From: UBA6100 sp049658145
GTDB taxonomy: Bacteria; Actinomycetota; Coriobacteriia; Anaerosomatales; Anaerosomataceae
Direction of reading: 5' to 3'
NCBI GenBank assembly: GCA_049658145.1
Contig: JBASOJ010000079.1
Coordinates: 1 to 64,000 of the forward strand
Length of the DNA: 64,000 nucleotides
Both the position numbers and the translations under genes were made by a program. Positions 1 through 8,719 of the stretch are shown in pieces; the stretch's first letter is position 1; each line of letters begins with the position of its first letter. Below the pieces are notes generated by a model, which saw nothing but the letters and a program-made list of their open reading frames with translations, was not told where the DNA came from and made no database searches.

Positions 1-1
1 G

Positions 2-91
2 GCACCCGAGGGGCAGGCACCGGCGAGCAGCACGCGCCGCAGGCGCAGGCGCCGGCCACGCCCCGAGGGCGGGAGCGCGGCAAGCGAGTAG
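2..91 (+). CDS. C-terminal tail of an upstream gene (partial)
   Basis: One forward frame is open from the window edge to a TAG at 89-91 and would encode a 29-residue tail ending in a run of seven arginines followed by RPRPEGGSAASE. Basic, low-complexity tails like this are common at the ends of actinobacterial DEAD-box helicases and other RNA-binding proteins. No domain is visible, so the family cannot be named. A second frame is also open but runs into the tRNA, which makes it less likely. The real existence of this gene depends on sequence to the left. Confidence 0.4.
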   Translation, partial: APEGQAPASSTRRRRRRRPRPEGGSAASE

Positions 92-101
92 CACAGAAGA
101 G

Positions 102-177
102 GCCGACGTAGCTCAGCTGGTAGAGCAGCGCACTCGTAATGCGCAGGTCAGCGGTTCGAATCCGCTCGTCGGCTCCA
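102..177 (+). tRNA. tRNA-Thr (anticodon CGT)
   Basis: A complete 76-base cloverleaf is present. The acceptor arms GCCGACG (102-108) and CGTCGGC (167-173) pair perfectly. The anticodon stem GCGCA/TGCGC encloses the loop CTCGTAA, with anticodon CGT at 135-137, which reads ACG threonine codons. The T-arm GCGGTTCGAATCCGC is canonical. A CCA end is encoded in the DNA (175-177), and the discriminator base is T. Confidence 0.97.
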
Positions 178-186
178 CAGAACTCG

Positions 187-213
187 AGCGGGGACTCCGG
201 TCCCCGCTTTCTT
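187..213 (+). terminator. Intrinsic terminator after tRNA-Thr
   Basis: A perfect 9-bp stem (AGCGGGGAC pairing with GTCCCCGCT) closes a TCCG loop and is followed by a short T-rich stretch (TTCTT). It starts ten bases after the tRNA CCA end, so it most likely terminates the tRNA transcript. Confidence 0.8.
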
Positions 214-314
214 GGTCCCGCAGACGATCCGCGCCCCTCCGGCGTCAGCCGCGTGCATGCTAGACTCAGGCGCGCAACCGCGCAGCAGTACCCGCATCAC
301 CGTAAGGAGCGTGT

Positions 315-1760
315 ATGGGGTCGCGTGCTTCCGGGGAGGATTCGAACGACCGCCGAAGCGGTACGCCTGCGCGCCTCGCCGATTCCGCGGCGCTCGCGCT
401 CGGGGTCGCGTTCGCCCTCGCACTCGCATTCTTCGCCCTCAGTCAGCCCTGGGTCTCCGACGACTTCAGCAACGCGACCTTCCTGAGAAGTCACCCCGGG
501 CTGTGGGACTACATCGTGTCCGGCTACACCACCTGGACAGGGCGCTTCGCGGGATCCGTCTTCGCGTGGCTGACGCTCCAGGTCCGGCCGATGTACGGCA
601 TCGTGATCTGGCTCGGCATCGGGCTGCTGGTGGCGCTGACCTTCGCGGTTGCGCGGGGCCGGTTCCCGCGATTCGCGCGTCCTGACCTGTACCTCGTGGG
701 GCTCCTAGCGGTCGCCTACTGGTACGGGCTGCCCGCGATCGAGGAGACGGTCTTCTGGACAGCCGGGTCTGTGGTCTACCTGTGGCCCGCTGTGGCGGGA
801 CTCGCCTTCCTCTATCCCTACCGAAGGTGGGCCGAGGGCCTCGCCAGCGAGGGCGGGGGAGGCCTCGGGCGCGCGGCGTCAGTGGCGGGCATGTTCGTGC
901 TCGGCGTGAGCGTGGGCGGATCGCAGGAGCAGCTGCTCGTGGCGTGCGTTCTCTACCTCGGCATCATCGGCCTCCGGGCCGCACGGGCGGGAAGGTTCGC
1001 GCGGATCCCGGCGCACCTGTACGCGGGTGCCGTCGGGCTCGTGGCTGCCGGTGCCGTCAGCCTCGCGGCTCCCGGCAACCGGGTTCGCCTGGAGGCTGTA
1101 CCAGACTCCGGACTGGGTGGGACCATCGTGGCGGCCGCCAAGTTCCTCGTGCACATGGGGCTGGAGTGGCTGCCGCCGCTTGCGCCGTGGCTTGTCTGCC
1201 TGGCGCTGCTGTCGATACCGCTTGCACGTGGCGCACGCAGGCAGGGGAGTGAGGCCACTCCGGCGATCCGGTCGGACTGGTGGGTCTGGACGCTGCTCGG
1301 GCTCGCAACCATCTCACCCTTCCTCGTGCAGCCCTATTTTGGCGCCGAGCGTACGGTGATGTTCGTAGCGGTGCTTCTCGCGGTAGCCGCGGTCTCGCTT
1401 GGCAGTGATGACAGGTCCGAGCGGCTGGTCGACCGCATCTCCGCTCCCGTGGCCTCGGTGGTGCTCGCACTACTGTTCCTGATCGCGACCGGTGACGTAG
1501 GCCTGAGTGGCCTGCAGACCCGTTCGCTCACCGCGGGCCAGCACGCACGCGCCGAGGAGATCGTGCGGCAGAAGGAGTGGGGGATCGTCGACGTCACGGT
1601 GCGGCCGATCACCACCGATGCGCCGCGGCGTGGCGTGATCTGGGGAGACGGGACCGCCGACCCGGCGTTCTGGGTCAATGACGTGATGGCGGGCTGGTAT
1701 GAGGTGCGCACGATCACCGTCGCTGATGCCCCTCCGGAGGGCACTGACAGCACGCCGTAG
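315..1760 (+). CDS. Large polytopic membrane protein, DUF6056-like
   Basis: This 481-residue protein is almost entirely hydrophobic, with roughly ten predicted membrane segments, the first at about residues 25-46. After the first segment comes an outward-facing stretch with SDDFSN (48-53) and YTTWTGRF (71-78). That pattern resembles DUF6056 membrane proteins, which look like GT-C-type glycosyltransferases or polymer-export proteins. The C-terminal ~90 residues form a soluble domain. The ATG at 315 follows an AAGGAG ribosome site (302-307). It stands alone between tRNA-Thr and the nuo promoter. The family assignment rests on remembered pattern only, so the function remains open. Confidence 0.6.
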   Translation: MGSRASGEDSNDRRSGTPARLADSAALALGVAFALALAFFALSQPWVSDDFSNATFLRSHPGLWDYIVSGYTTWTGRFAGSVFAWLTLQVRPMYGIVIWLGIGLLVALTFAVARGRFPRFARPDLYLVGLLAVAYWYGLPAIEETVFWTAGSVVYLWPAVAGLAFLYPYRRWAEGLASEGGGGLGRAASVAGMFVLGVSVGGSQEQLLVACVLYLGIIGLRAARAGRFARIPAHLYAGAVGLVAAGAVSLAAPGNRVRLEAVPDSGLGGTIVAAAKFLVHMGLEWLPPLAPWLVCLALLSIPLARGARRQGSEATPAIRSDWWVWTLLGLATISPFLVQPYFGAERTVMFVAVLLAVAAVSLGSDDRSERLVDRISAPVASVVLALLFLIATGDVGLSGLQTRSLTAGQHARAEEIVRQKEWGIVDVTVRPITTDAPRRGVIWGDGTADPAFWVNDVMAGWYEVRTITVADAPPEGTDSTP

Positions 1761-1849
1761 CGCCCGGGCCTGTGCTCGGCTCAGCGTGCGCGGAGACGTT
1801 CCCGTTCGCGAAGGGGTATCCTGCTGGGTGGACCACGGCACGCGCAGAA

Positions 1850-1863
1850 TACCCCTGGGGGTA
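1850..1863. promoter_or_regulatory. CsoR/CstR-like palindrome upstream of the nuo promoter
   Basis: TACCCC and GGGGTA are separated by TG. GC-rich cores flanked by TA are typical of CsoR/CstR/RcnR-family operators, and a longer, perfect version occurs at 23738-23753 in front of a DUF302 gene. Here the palindrome ends five bases before the predicted -35 box of nuoA. The family assignment is inference from pattern. Confidence 0.4.
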
Positions 1864-1867
1864 CCAC

Positions 1868-1898
1868 TTGCACCACAATGTAACGCGTGTTACATTGT
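1868..1898 (+). promoter_or_regulatory. nuo operon promoter with overlapping 24-bp perfect palindrome
   Basis: A -35 box TTGCAC (1868-1873), a 17-base spacer and a -10 box TACATT (1891-1896) make a good sigma70-type promoter. A perfect palindrome with arms ACAATGTAAC (1875-1884) and GTTACATTGT (1889-1898) around GCGT covers the spacer and the -10 box, which is where a repressor dimer would block polymerase. The half-site does not match the Rex, Fnr or LexA consensus sequences I know. nuoA starts 114 bases downstream of the palindrome. Confidence 0.7.
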
Positions 1899-2011
1899 CG
1901 CAACCGCACCCCCGGACGGGAGCCGAACACCACCCGTCGTGAGGGCGCCGCTGTATCCAGACGGACCGCACGTCCGCGATGCGCGGGCACGACGAGTAAG
2001 GGGGCGATCAG

Positions 2012-2380
2012 ATGGAGTCACCCGCATTCGACCATCTCGTCGTGGGCGCCTTCATCCTGTTCGGCATCGTCTTCGTGGTGGCGACCGTCTGGGCTTCCAA
2101 CCTGCTGTCCCCCAACGGCAAGGAGTCGCCGAGCCGTCTCGAGCCGTACGAGTGCGGCGTTGAGCCGGTCGGCCCGCCGTGGGTGCAGTTCCGCGTGGGT
2201 TACTACGTCTACGCGCTCCTCTTTGTCGTCTTCGATATCGAGACCGTCTTCCTCTATCCGTGGGCGGTCACGTTCAACACGATGGGCCTGTTCGTGCTCG
2301 TGGAGATGGCGATCTTCATCACCATCCTCGCTGCCGGGCTCGCGTACGCCTGGAAGGAGGGTGCGCTGAGGTGGCGCTAG
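2012..2380 (+). CDS. nuoA: NADH-quinone oxidoreductase subunit A
   Basis: The 122-residue membrane subunit begins the complex I operon. It has three membrane helices (about 10-32, 65-85 and 90-112) and the conserved loop sequence PYECGVEP around residue 45, which carries the Cys typical of NuoA. It forms part of the membrane arm near the quinone chamber. The ATG at 2012 is preceded by a GGGGGCGA ribosome site. Its 3' end overlaps nuoB by 10 bases, which implies translational coupling. Confidence 0.95.
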   Translation: MESPAFDHLVVGAFILFGIVFVVATVWASNLLSPNGKESPSRLEPYECGVEPVGPPWVQFRVGYYVYALLFVVFDIETVFLYPWAVTFNTMGLFVLVEMAIFITILAAGLAYAWKEGALRWR

Positions 2381-2874
2381 ACACGATCACCGGCGAGAAC
2401 TCGCTGCTGTTCATCAGGAGCGAGCAGCTCTTCGACCTCGCCCGCACCAACAGCCTCTGGTACATCTCCTTCGGCATCGCCTGCTGCGCGATCGAAGGCC
2501 TCATGAGCGCGTCGGGCCCGCGGTTCGACTTCGACCGCATGGGCGTCTTCTTCCGCAACTCCCCACGACAGGCCGACGTGATGATCGTGGCCGGCACCGT
2601 CAACCACAAGATGGCTGAGACGGTCCGTCGCCTTTACGAGCAGATGCCCGAGCCACGCTACGTGGTCGCGATGGGCTCATGCGCCTGCACGGGCGGCCCG
2701 TTCCGCGAGTACCCCAACGTGGTGATGGGCGCCGACACGATCGTGCCGGTGGACGTGTACATCCCCGGGTGCCCGCCGCGGCCCGAGTCGGTCCAGTATG
2801 CGTTCCTTGAGCTCCGGAAGAAGATCCGCGCGAAGACGGGGGAGCGGCTTGCAGTCCGACGCGACAACGATTAG
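2371..2874 (+). CDS. nuoB: NADH-quinone oxidoreductase subunit B
   Basis: This 167-residue subunit holds cluster N2, the last iron-sulfur centre before quinone. The tandem Cys pair (38-39, in GIACCAIEG), the Cys of GSCACTGG (104) and that of IPGCPPRPE (134) match the four expected ligands. The start is a GTG at 2371 inside nuoA, behind GGAGGG. Longer upstream readings would extend far into nuoA and match no family member. Confidence 0.96.
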   Translation: MALDTITGENSLLFIRSEQLFDLARTNSLWYISFGIACCAIEGLMSASGPRFDFDRMGVFFRNSPRQADVMIVAGTVNHKMAETVRRLYEQMPEPRYVVAMGSCACTGGPFREYPNVVMGADTIVPVDVYIPGCPPRPESVQYAFLELRKKIRAKTGERLAVRRDND

Positions 2875-3301
2875 CGCGCTTTTGGCCGATGCCGGCGTGG
2901 CTGCCGAGGTGGAGAGCGTCCTCCTCGGCACGGTCGCGCACGTCGCGGCGGGTGACGTCCTTCGCGCGCTCGCGGCGTTCAAGGCTGGCGGCTACGAGTC
3001 GGTCGTGGACTTCGACGGCACCGACACCGGCGAGGCGATCGAGCTCACCTGGCGTCTGCGCTCCTACGCGCAGGACTGCGTGGCGTTCCTCAAGACGACC
3101 GTGCCCTACGATGCTGAGATCCCGTCGGTGTGGAACATCTACCCCTCGGTGCTCATGCCCGAGCGTGAGACCGCCGAACTCCTCGGCCTCACACTTGCCG
3201 GCCACCCGAACCCCAAGCGTCTGCTCACCACCGACGGCATCCCCCCACTGCTGCGCAAGAGCGTCCTCATCCGCAGCGAGGAGGAGGTGAAGCGCCGGTG
3301 A
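2849..3301 (+). CDS. nuoC: NADH-quinone oxidoreductase subunit C
   Basis: This 30-kDa-type subunit of the complex I connecting module has about 150 residues. The family block WNIYPSVLMPERETAELLG is clear at about residues 93-111. I chose the TTG at 2849 because GGGGGAG ends five bases before it and because it overlaps nuoB by only 26 bases. The alternative ATG at 2798 would add 17 arginine- and serine-rich residues that look like out-of-frame nuoB. NuoC is separate from NuoD here, not fused as in E. coli. Confidence 0.92.
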   Translation: MQSDATTISALLADAGVAAEVESVLLGTVAHVAAGDVLRALAAFKAGGYESVVDFDGTDTGEAIELTWRLRSYAQDCVAFLKTTVPYDAEIPSVWNIYPSVLMPERETAELLGLTLAGHPNPKRLLTTDGIPPLLRKSVLIRSEEEVKRR

Positions 3302-4503
3302 GCGACCCGCGCTCCGACGTCATGCAGGTGGGCATCCTCGCCGAGGGCATGCACGACCCGGGCACGCCGCCAGCCGGGATCCGCCGCGCGCCCACGGGCG
3401 TGGACGGTCTCACCACCGAGCACCTCATCATCAACATGGGCCCCCAGCACCCGTCGACACACGGTGTGCTGCGCGTGCTCATCGAGGTGGACGGCGAGGA
3501 GGTCAAGGCCGCCGAGGTGAGCCTCGGCTATCTGCACCGCGGCATCGAGAAGCTCGCCGAGCACCGGCGCTTCGACGCGCTCGGAACGCTGATGGACCGC
3601 GGCGACTACGTCTCTGGCGTGATGGGGGAGCAGGCCGTCGCGCTCGCCGTCGAGAAGCTGATGGAGATAGAGGTGCCGCGTCGCGCGCGGTGGATCCGCA
3701 CGATGACCGCCGAGCTCAACCGGCTCGCCACGCACCTGCTCTGGTACGGCACGATGGGCCTCGACACGGGCGCCATGGGCCCCTTCCTCTACTCGATGCG
3801 CGATCGTGAGTCGCTGCTCGATATCCTCGAAGCGATCAGCGGCGGGCGGATGATGTTCAACTACATCCGCCCTGGTGGCGTGGTGGCCGACCTGCCCGCC
3901 GGCATCGACGCGAAGATCAGCGCCTTCTGCGACACATTCGACACGTACGTGAACGAGCACGAGGACATCCTGCGCGGTAACGAGATCTTCCGGGCGCGCC
4001 TGTCGGGTGTGGGCGTGATCGATGCCGAGAAGGCGCTCGCCTTCGGCCTGACCGGCCCGAACCTCCGTGCTGCGGGCGTGGACTTCGACGTGCGCAAGAA
4101 GCGTCCGTACGACGCCTACGGTGAGATGGACTTCGATGTTCCGCTCGGCACCACTGGCGACGCGATGGACCGCTTCATCGTGCGCATCGAGGAGATGCGG
4201 CAGTCGGCGCGCATCATCCGTCAGTGCATCCAGGGCATGCCGGAGGGCGACCACACGGCGAAGGTCCCCAAGGTGCTCCGCCCGCCGGCAGGCGAGGTAT
4301 ACGCCTCGGTGGAGTCGGCGCGTGGTGAGGTGGGGATCCACCTGATCACCGATGGAGGCATCTCCCCGTACCGCATGCACTACCACGGGCCCTCGCTATA
4401 CGCGCTTCAGGCGATCGAGGACATCATGCCGGGCCACCTCATCGCGGACTGCGTCGTGATGATCGGCTCGACCGACGTCATGCTCGGCGAGGTGGACCGA
4501 TGA
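3298..4503 (+). CDS. nuoD: NADH-quinone oxidoreductase subunit D
   Basis: The 49-kDa-type subunit forms the quinone-binding cavity with NuoB. The 401-residue protein has the family motif GPQHPSTHGVLR at about residues 48-59 (with the quinone-site His), and ends with IGSTDVMLGEVDR. It starts with GTG in a GTGA overlap with nuoC. The ~45 residues before the conserved core are a little longer than usual, so an internal start cannot be excluded. Confidence 0.96.
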   Translation: MSDPRSDVMQVGILAEGMHDPGTPPAGIRRAPTGVDGLTTEHLIINMGPQHPSTHGVLRVLIEVDGEEVKAAEVSLGYLHRGIEKLAEHRRFDALGTLMDRGDYVSGVMGEQAVALAVEKLMEIEVPRRARWIRTMTAELNRLATHLLWYGTMGLDTGAMGPFLYSMRDRESLLDILEAISGGRMMFNYIRPGGVVADLPAGIDAKISAFCDTFDTYVNEHEDILRGNEIFRARLSGVGVIDAEKALAFGLTGPNLRAAGVDFDVRKKRPYDAYGEMDFDVPLGTTGDAMDRFIVRIEEMRQSARIIRQCIQGMPEGDHTAKVPKVLRPPAGEVYASVESARGEVGIHLITDGGISPYRMHYHGPSLYALQAIEDIMPGHLIADCVVMIGSTDVMLGEVDR

Positions 4504-5510
4504 GCCCGACGGTCGCGATCATCGTGCGCCTCGTCTCCATCGTGGGCCTCATGCTCGCGAACGGCGTGTTCATGATCTACCTGTTGCGCAAGGTGCTCGC
4601 GGCGTTGCACGTGCGCATCGGGCCGCTGCACGTGGGACCCTGGGGCCTGCTGCAGACGATCAATGACGTGCTGAAACTCCTCACCAAGGAGGACATCACA
4701 CCGCGCAACGTCGATAGGGTCCTGTTCTTCCTGGCGCCCATCGTGGTGTTCGTGCCGTCGTTCATGGCGTACCTTGCGCTGCCGTTCTCGGGCACGCTGC
4801 GCGCCGTGAACCTCGAGACGGGGCTGCTGTTCACGTTCGCCGTGCTTGCGATCGTGCCCCTCGGCATCCTGATGGCCGGCTGGTCCTCGGCGAACAAGTG
4901 GGCGCTCCTCGGCGGCATGCGCGCGGCGGCGATGCAGATCGCCTACGAGGTGCCGCTGTTGCTCTCGGCACTGCCACTCGTGATGATCGCCGGCACCGCG
5001 AACCTCGGCGGGCTCGTGGAGTACCAGGCGGGCACGTTCTTCGGCGTCATCCCGCACTGGTTCATCTTCAATCCGATCGTGTGGCCGACGTTCCTCATCT
5101 TCGTGATCGCGTCGCTCATCGAGAGCAATCAGACGCCGTTCGACATGAGCGAGGGCGAGAGCGAGTTGGTGGCTGGCTTTGCGGCCGAGTACTCGGCGAT
5201 GAAGTTCGGATTCATGTACCTCGCCGAGTTCAGCAACACCTTCATCGTCTCGGCCATGGGCGTGACGCTCTTCTTCGGCGGCTGGCTGCTGCCGTGGGTG
5301 CCGATGAGCGTATACGACGCGGTGCCCGTGCTGGCGCCGGCGGTCTTCATCATCAAGACGTACATCGGCATCGTGCTCATGTGGTGGATTCGCGGGACCT
5401 TCCCGCGCGTGCGCATCGACCAGATGATGACGCTCGGCTGGAAGCGCCTCATCCCGGCCGCGCTCGTGATGATCATGCTCACCGGTGTCGTTCAGAAGCT
5501 GGTGATGTGA
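4500..5510 (+). CDS. nuoH: NADH-quinone oxidoreductase subunit H
   Basis: NuoH links the quinone site to the proton-pumping membrane arm. The 336-residue protein has about eight helices. It carries the signature loop EGESELVAGFAAEYSAMKF, the conserved TPFDMSEGE stretch, and GPLHVGPWGLLQTINDVLKLL near the N terminus (usually GP.R.GP.G.LQ..AD..KL). The ATG at 4500 overlaps the nuoD stop as ATGA. Confidence 0.96.
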   Translation: MSPTVAIIVRLVSIVGLMLANGVFMIYLLRKVLAALHVRIGPLHVGPWGLLQTINDVLKLLTKEDITPRNVDRVLFFLAPIVVFVPSFMAYLALPFSGTLRAVNLETGLLFTFAVLAIVPLGILMAGWSSANKWALLGGMRAAAMQIAYEVPLLLSALPLVMIAGTANLGGLVEYQAGTFFGVIPHWFIFNPIVWPTFLIFVIASLIESNQTPFDMSEGESELVAGFAAEYSAMKFGFMYLAEFSNTFIVSAMGVTLFFGGWLLPWVPMSVYDAVPVLAPAVFIIKTYIGIVLMWWIRGTFPRVRIDQMMTLGWKRLIPAALVMIMLTGVVQKLVM

Positions 5511-5512
5511 CG

Positions 5513-6010
5513 ATGTGGGGCACGGGACTCATCAACGGCCTGCGGCTGAGCCTGAAGAACGCGCTGCGCGGTCCCATCACCGTGAAGTACCCGTACGAGA
5601 AGCTCGAGCTGCCGGAGCGTGCGCGCTGGGCTGTGCGGCCGACGTACTTCGCCGATGGCTCGCCGAGGTGCACCGCGTGCCTCACGTGCGTGAAGACGTG
5701 CCCGGACCATATCCTGTCGCTCGACGTGGAGACGCGTGAGGACAAGACCAAGCACATCGACCGCTTCGGCTACGAGATCGGTGCGTGCATGATGTGCGGG
5801 CTGTGTGTGGAGGCGTGCCCGTACGACGCGATCCACATGAGCCACGAGTACGAGCTCGCGGTGACCGATCGCTCGGGGCTTATGGAGTACCTCATCGTCG
5901 ATGTGGACGCGGCCACCAACGCGCGGCACAAGGCCGAGAAGGAGTCGGCGGAGGCTCACGAGCCTGCTGCCGTCGCTCCGGATCCCGGGGGAGGCGAGAC
6001 CGATGAGTGA
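5513..6010 (+). CDS. nuoI: NADH-quinone oxidoreductase subunit I
   Basis: The ferredoxin-like subunit carries clusters N6a and N6b. Two full CxxCxxCxxxCP motifs are present, at Cys 53/56/59/63 and Cys 92/95/98/102 of 165 residues. The C-terminal 30 residues are charged and poorly conserved. The ATG at 5513 lies two bases after the nuoH stop. A GTG at 5507 is an alternative, and no strong ribosome site separates the two. Confidence 0.95.
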   Translation: MWGTGLINGLRLSLKNALRGPITVKYPYEKLELPERARWAVRPTYFADGSPRCTACLTCVKTCPDHILSLDVETREDKTKHIDRFGYEIGACMMCGLCVEACPYDAIHMSHEYELAVTDRSGLMEYLIVDVDAATNARHKAEKESAEAHEPAAVAPDPGGGETDE

Positions 6011-6500
6011 GACGCTGCCTGCCGTGGCGTTCTACATCCTCGCGTTCGCCGTCCTGGGCGGTGCCGTCATGATGATGGCCACCCGCAACGTCGTGCACGC
6101 CACCTTCTGGCTGCTCGAGGTGATGGTGGCGACTGCCGGCATCTACCTGTTGCTCTCCGCCGAGTTCCTGGCGCTCGTGCAGGTGCTCGTGTACGCGGGA
6201 GCGGTGGCGGTGCTCACGCTGTTCACGGTGATGCTCACACTGCGCCGCCGCGAGGACGCCGTGCGCGAGTTCCCGGTGGGCTGGGGCGCACTCGCCATCG
6301 CCGCGCTGTTGACCGGCGGCGTTCTGCTCGTCCTCTCCCGCTTCGACCCGGTCATCGCCGCCATGCCCGAGACCGTCCCCGGCATCGAGGTCTTCGGCAC
6401 CGAGATGTTCACGACCTGGGCGCTCCCCTTCGAGATCGCATCGCTCGTGTTGCTCGCGGCGCTCGTGGGCGCCGTATGGTGGACGGGAGGTGAGGAGTAG
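6003..6500 (+). CDS. nuoJ: NADH-quinone oxidoreductase subunit J
   Basis: This 165-residue membrane-arm subunit has five hydrophobic segments. The family motif EFLALVQVLVYAGAVAVLTLF lies in the third helix, the one with the pi-bulge in known structures. The ATG at 6003 is inside the end of nuoI (8-base overlap). A longer upstream frame exists but overlaps nuoI without homology. Confidence 0.95.
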   Translation: MSETLPAVAFYILAFAVLGGAVMMMATRNVVHATFWLLEVMVATAGIYLLLSAEFLALVQVLVYAGAVAVLTLFTVMLTLRRREDAVREFPVGWGALAIAALLTGGVLLVLSRFDPVIAAMPETVPGIEVFGTEMFTTWALPFEIASLVLLAALVGAVWWTGGEE

Positions 6501-6812
6501 GTGACCGTCGGACTGCCGCATCTCCTCACGCTCGCCGCACTGCTCTTCGGCATCGGGATGTACGGCGCGTTGTCGCGCAAGAACGCCGTGCACGTGATGA
6601 TGTCGCTCGAACTCATGGCCAACGCAGTCAACATCAACCTCGTGGCGCTCTCGCGTTTCGTGACTCCCGAGGCCCTCACCGGGCAGTTCTTCGCGGTGTT
6701 CTCGATGGTGGTCTCCGCCGCCGAGATCGGCCTCGGTCTGGCGCTCGTGCTCGCACTGTACCGGAGCAAGAAGAGCGTGGAGCTCGATGCCATGCAGGAC
6801 CTGAAGGGATGA
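6501..6812 (+). CDS. nuoK: NADH-quinone oxidoreductase subunit K
   Basis: The 103-residue, three-helix antiporter-like subunit has the conserved segments LSRKNAVHVMMSLELMANAVN (split across the second helix, with the key Glu) and VSAAEIGLGLAL (third helix, second Glu). It starts with GTG directly after the nuoJ stop, with GGAGGTGAGGAG upstream. Confidence 0.96.
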   Translation: MTVGLPHLLTLAALLFGIGMYGALSRKNAVHVMMSLELMANAVNINLVALSRFVTPEALTGQFFAVFSMVVSAAEIGLGLALVLALYRSKKSVELDAMQDLKG

Positions 6813-8716
6813 GCGTGGGCTACGTCGTCCTCATACCGCTGCTGCCGGCGCTCGCGTTCGCGCTGATGGCGCCGCTACCCCGCATCTGGCGCACCCGCGC
6901 GGTGCCGGCGGCGCTCCTGGCCGTGTTCGGCTCGCTCGGCATGTCCGTCGTCGCGTTCCTGGCGGTGTGGCCGGGCGGTCACGCGGGGGATCCGGTCTGG
7001 CAGGGCGCGCTCACCATCGGGCACATCGGAGTGCAGGCGATCACGCTCGGATTCGCGCTCGAGCCGGCCTCGGCGCTGATGCTGCTCGTGGTCACCGTCG
7101 TGGGCGCCGGAGTGCAGGTGTACTCGCTAGGCTACATGCACCGTGAGGAGCGCATCGGCTGGTACTACGCGGTGCTGTCACTCTTCACCGCGGCGATGCT
7201 CGCCCTCGTGCTCTCCGACAACTTCCTTGGCCTGTTCATGGCCTGGGAGGTCATGGGCCTGTGCTCGTACCTGCTGATCGGCTTCTGGCACGAGCAGGAA
7301 GCGCCGCGGCTCGCGAGCATCAAGGCGTTCCTTACCACCAAGGTGGGCGATCTCGGCTTCATGCTCGCCCTCGCGGTGATCTACGCCGAGGTGCGTGCAT
7401 TCGACTTCGCGACGGTGCTCACGCACACCTGGGCACCCGGTGCCGCCACGCTCGTGGCGTTGCTGATGCTCTTCGGCGCGATGGGCAAGAGCGCGCAGTT
7501 CCCGCTGCACGTGTGGCTGCCCGACGCCATGGCTGGCCCCACGCCGGCCTCGGCGCTCATCCACGCGGCGACGATGGTCGCGGCTGGCGTGTTCCTGGTG
7601 GTGCGCGCGTTTCCCATCTTCGAGGCGAGCGGCGTGGCGCTCACGGTGACGCTGTGGGTGGGACTCGCGACAGCGCTGCTCGCGGGCCTGCTGGCGTGCG
7701 TGCAGCACGACATCAAGAAGGTGCTGGCGTACTCCACGATCAGCCAGCTCGGCTTCATGTTCATCGCTCTCGGCGCGGGCGGTTCGACCGCTGCGCTCTA
7801 CCACCTCGTGACGCATGCGTACTTCAAGAGCCTGCTCTTCCTCGGCGCGGGTGTGATCATCCATGCCGCGCACACACAGGACATGCGTGAGATGGGTGGG
7901 CTCGCGAAGCATCTGCCGGTCACCACGGTCGCGTTCACCGCGGGTTCGCTGGCGCTCACGGGCATCGTGCCCTTCTCCGGCTTCTGGTCCAAAGACGAGA
8001 TCCTCACCGTGCTCATGCATGAGCACCAGTACGTGCCGTTCGCGCTTGCGCTCGTGGCCGCGTTCATCACGGCGTTCTACGTCGCGCGCCTGTGGTTCCG
8101 GGTCTTCACCGGTCCGGAGCAGCAGAAGGAGCTTCACGAAGCCCATCGATCGATGCTTGCGCCGATGATCATGCTCGCGTCGATCACCGCGGTGATCGGC
8201 CTCGCCGGCCCGCGCATCGGCGAGTTCCTCGGGCACGAGATCCCGTGGCCCGAGCTGCTCACGGCCGGCGTCTCCACTGCGGTCGCGCTGGCGGGCATCG
8301 CGCTCGGCTGGTACGTGTACGGCCGACGGACCGCGGTGGTCAACACGACCGAGCTCAAGCGGCGCCACCCCCGGCTCTACGGCATCCTCGCGAACAAGTA
8401 CTACTTCGACCTCACCTACGGCTACTTCGTCGTGGGCGGTTACACCGCCGCCGCGCGAGCGCTTGCGGCGGCCGATGCCGGTGTGATCGATGGCGCCGTG
8501 AACGGTGTTGCGTCGCTCTGGCGCCGGGCCGCCAGCGCCAGCTGGTCGTTCGATGCGGGCGTGATCGACCGCGCGGTCAACGGCACCGCGGGCGCGGTCA
8601 GGCAGGCCGGCGCACAGATGCGCAGGCTTCAGTCGGGTCGTGTTCGCAGCTATCAGACGCTCGTCGCGGGAGCCGTGGTGCTCCTCGTTCTGTGGATCCT
8701 CGTGAAAGGGGCCTGA
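6809..8716 (+). CDS. nuoL: NADH-quinone oxidoreductase subunit L
   Basis: This is the largest antiporter-like proton-pumping subunit (635 residues), and it ends with the long lateral helix. It has the motifs AWEVMGLCSYLLIGFW, GKSAQFPLHVWLPDAM and HDIKKVLAYSTISQLGFM, with the lysines and glutamate of the pump channel. Near the C terminus the phrase DAGVIDxAVNG occurs twice, about 30 residues apart, which suggests a small internal duplication before the last helix. The start is ATGA-overlapped with nuoK. Confidence 0.97.
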   Translation: MSVGYVVLIPLLPALAFALMAPLPRIWRTRAVPAALLAVFGSLGMSVVAFLAVWPGGHAGDPVWQGALTIGHIGVQAITLGFALEPASALMLLVVTVVGAGVQVYSLGYMHREERIGWYYAVLSLFTAAMLALVLSDNFLGLFMAWEVMGLCSYLLIGFWHEQEAPRLASIKAFLTTKVGDLGFMLALAVIYAEVRAFDFATVLTHTWAPGAATLVALLMLFGAMGKSAQFPLHVWLPDAMAGPTPASALIHAATMVAAGVFLVVRAFPIFEASGVALTVTLWVGLATALLAGLLACVQHDIKKVLAYSTISQLGFMFIALGAGGSTAALYHLVTHAYFKSLLFLGAGVIIHAAHTQDMREMGGLAKHLPVTTVAFTAGSLALTGIVPFSGFWSKDEILTVLMHEHQYVPFALALVAAFITAFYVARLWFRVFTGPEQQKELHEAHRSMLAPMIMLASITAVIGLAGPRIGEFLGHEIPWPELLTAGVSTAVALAGIALGWYVYGRRTAVVNTTELKRRHPRLYGILANKYYFDLTYGYFVVGGYTAAARALAAADAGVIDGAVNGVASLWRRAASASWSFDAGVIDRAVNGTAGAVRQAGAQMRRLQSGRVRSYQTLVAGAVVLLVLWILVKGA

Positions 8717-8719
8717 CGC

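Larger units (their letters stand above)
1761..2011 (+). other. Regulatory intergenic region upstream of nuoA
   Basis: This 251-bp gap holds no gene. It contains a TATCCT (1817-1822), then two separate palindromes at 1850-1863 and 1875-1898, and a promoter-like TTGCAC/TACATT pair that overlaps the second palindrome. The remaining ~100 bases form the nuoA leader, in which no strong structure was seen. Confidence 0.7.
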
